DNA of 5,185 bases from DATJPD01 sp036394195 (GTDB taxonomy: Bacteria; Pseudomonadota; Alphaproteobacteria; CACIAM-22H2). Position 1 is the first letter of the stretch. Every line of letters starts with the position of its first letter. The notes under the pieces are model-generated. The model was not told the origin of the DNA, ran no database searches, and saw nothing but the letters and a program-made list of their open reading frames with translations. Below are positions 4,503-5,185 of this stretch, piece by piece. The position numbers and the translations under genes are program-made. The stretch covers positions 1 to 5,185 of the forward strand of contig DASWFO010000145.1 of assembly GCA_036394195.1 (NCBI GenBank), written 5' to 3'.

Positions 4503-5185
4503 ATGAAAACCATCGGAATCGTCGGCGCGGGTCAGATGGGCAGCGGCATCGCGCATGTGTGTTCGCTCTCCGGTTTCGACGTGAAGGTCTTCGACGCCAA
4601 TCCAGAGATGGTGCCGAAGGCACTGTCCAACATCGGCGGCAACATGGACCGCCAGATCAAGCGCGGCCAGATCACGCCCGACGCCAAGGCGGCCGCGCTG
4701 AAGCGCATCACGGCGGCGGCCGATTACGGCGCGTTCAAGGATTGCGACCTGGTCATCGAGGCCGCCACGGAGAACGAGGCGATCAAGCGCGAGGTGTTCA
4801 AGAAGCTGTGCCCGGCCTTGAAGCCGGACGCGCTGATCGCGAGCAACACGTCGTCGATCTCGATCACGCGGCTGGCCGCCGCCACCGACCGGCCGGCCAA
4901 GTTCATCGGCATGCATTTCATGAACCCGGTGCCGGTGATGCAGCTGGTCGAGCTGATCCGCGGCATCGCCACCGACGAGGCGACGTTCAAGACGGTGAAG
5001 GATCTGACCGTGAAGCTCGGCAAGACCGCCGCGGTCGCCGAGGACTTCCCGGCCTTCATCGTCAACCGCATCCTGCTGCCGATGATCAACGAGGCCGTCT
5101 ACACGCTCTACGAAGGTGTCGGCAACGTCGAATCGATCGACACCGCGATGAAGCTCGGCGCCAACCACCCGATGGGGCCGCTCGA
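4503..5185 (+). CDS. hbdA: 3-hydroxybutyryl-CoA dehydrogenase, 3' end cut by the window
   Basis: Interconverts (S)-3-hydroxybutyryl-CoA and acetoacetyl-CoA with NAD(P) in the cytoplasm, serving short-chain fatty acid or polyhydroxybutyrate-linked metabolism. The visible 227 residues begin MKTIGIVGAGQMGSGIAHVC, with the Rossmann motif G8-x-G10-x-x-G13 and Asp31 at the end of the second strand. EAATEN (86-91) and ASNTSS (113-118) are family motifs. The catalytic set is present: Ser117, His138 in GMHFMNPVP, Glu150 and Asn188 in FIVNRILLPMINEA. The helical C-terminal domain starts near 185 and is cut at GANHPMGPL; about 55-65 more residues are expected from the family's usual length of 280-295. 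It is a stand-alone dehydrogenase at its N-terminus; a C-terminal fusion cannot be excluded from this window. It sits 34 nt after etfA with a good ribosome binding site, so it is probably in the etfBA operon. Confidence 0.95.
   Translation, partial: MKTIGIVGAGQMGSGIAHVCSLSGFDVKVFDANPEMVPKALSNIGGNMDRQIKRGQITPDAKAAALKRITAAADYGAFKDCDLVIEAATENEAIKREVFKKLCPALKPDALIASNTSSISITRLAAATDRPAKFIGMHFMNPVPVMQLVELIRGIATDEATFKTVKDLTVKLGKTAAVAEDFPAFIVNRILLPMINEAVYTLYEGVGNVESIDTAMKLGANHPMGPL

Noticed and set aside
3326..4513. A 395-codon open frame on the minus strand opposite etfA
   Set aside because: Composition-driven shadow of etfB/etfA, whose family signatures are complete on the plus strand; no recognisable domain.
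4476..5168. A 230-codon minus-strand frame opposite the dehydrogenase gene
   Set aside because: The plus-strand frame carries the full Rossmann and catalytic motifs; the minus frame is His/Arg/Asp-rich shadow sequence.

Overview
The window reads as chromosomal DNA of a high-GC alphaproteobacterium (Rhodospirillales/Hyphomicrobiales type). This rests on the mitochondria-like ETF subunits, the HIG1-type twin-membrane protein, the TTGACT-N17-CTATGT promoter style, and an imperfect palindromic intergenic repeat of the kind common in these genomes. The taxonomic placement is inference; no rRNA or other marker is present.

Layout. Positions 3-101 hold a nested palindromic repeat. Positions 154-1297 are on the minus strand: a 62-residue hypothetical protein (154-342), with its own possible promoter, ribosome binding site and terminator, lies downstream of a 283-residue DUF4743/Nudix hydrolase (446-1297). 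A TGTGA-N6-TCACA palindrome covers the Nudix stop codon. From 1317 everything runs on the plus strand: a secreted barnase-type ribonuclease (1317-1781), a HIG1-domain twin-membrane protein (1824-2033), a PduO-type cob(I)alamin adenosyltransferase (2040-2618), etfB (2775-3524), etfA (3524-4468) and a 3-hydroxybutyryl-CoA dehydrogenase cut by the window end (4503-5185+).

How the genes work together. etfB, etfA and the dehydrogenase form a tight unit behind one good sigma-70-type promoter and a roughly 100-nt structured leader. ETF collects electrons from acyl-CoA dehydrogenases and passes them to the quinone pool, while the dehydrogenase interconverts 3-hydroxybutyryl-CoA and acetoacetyl-CoA. 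The adenosyltransferase makes adenosylcobalamin for mutases such as methylmalonyl-CoA mutase, which fits acyl-CoA and propionate metabolism. The HIG1-like protein may tie the locus to the respiratory chain (inference).

No mobile element, CRISPR array, RNA gene or clear new multi-gene system is visible. The points most worth checking are a likely leaderless start at 1824, a barnase-type RNase with no barstar next to it, the CRP-like palindrome, the revised start of the small minus-strand gene, and the 19-bp divergent Nudix/RNase start region.
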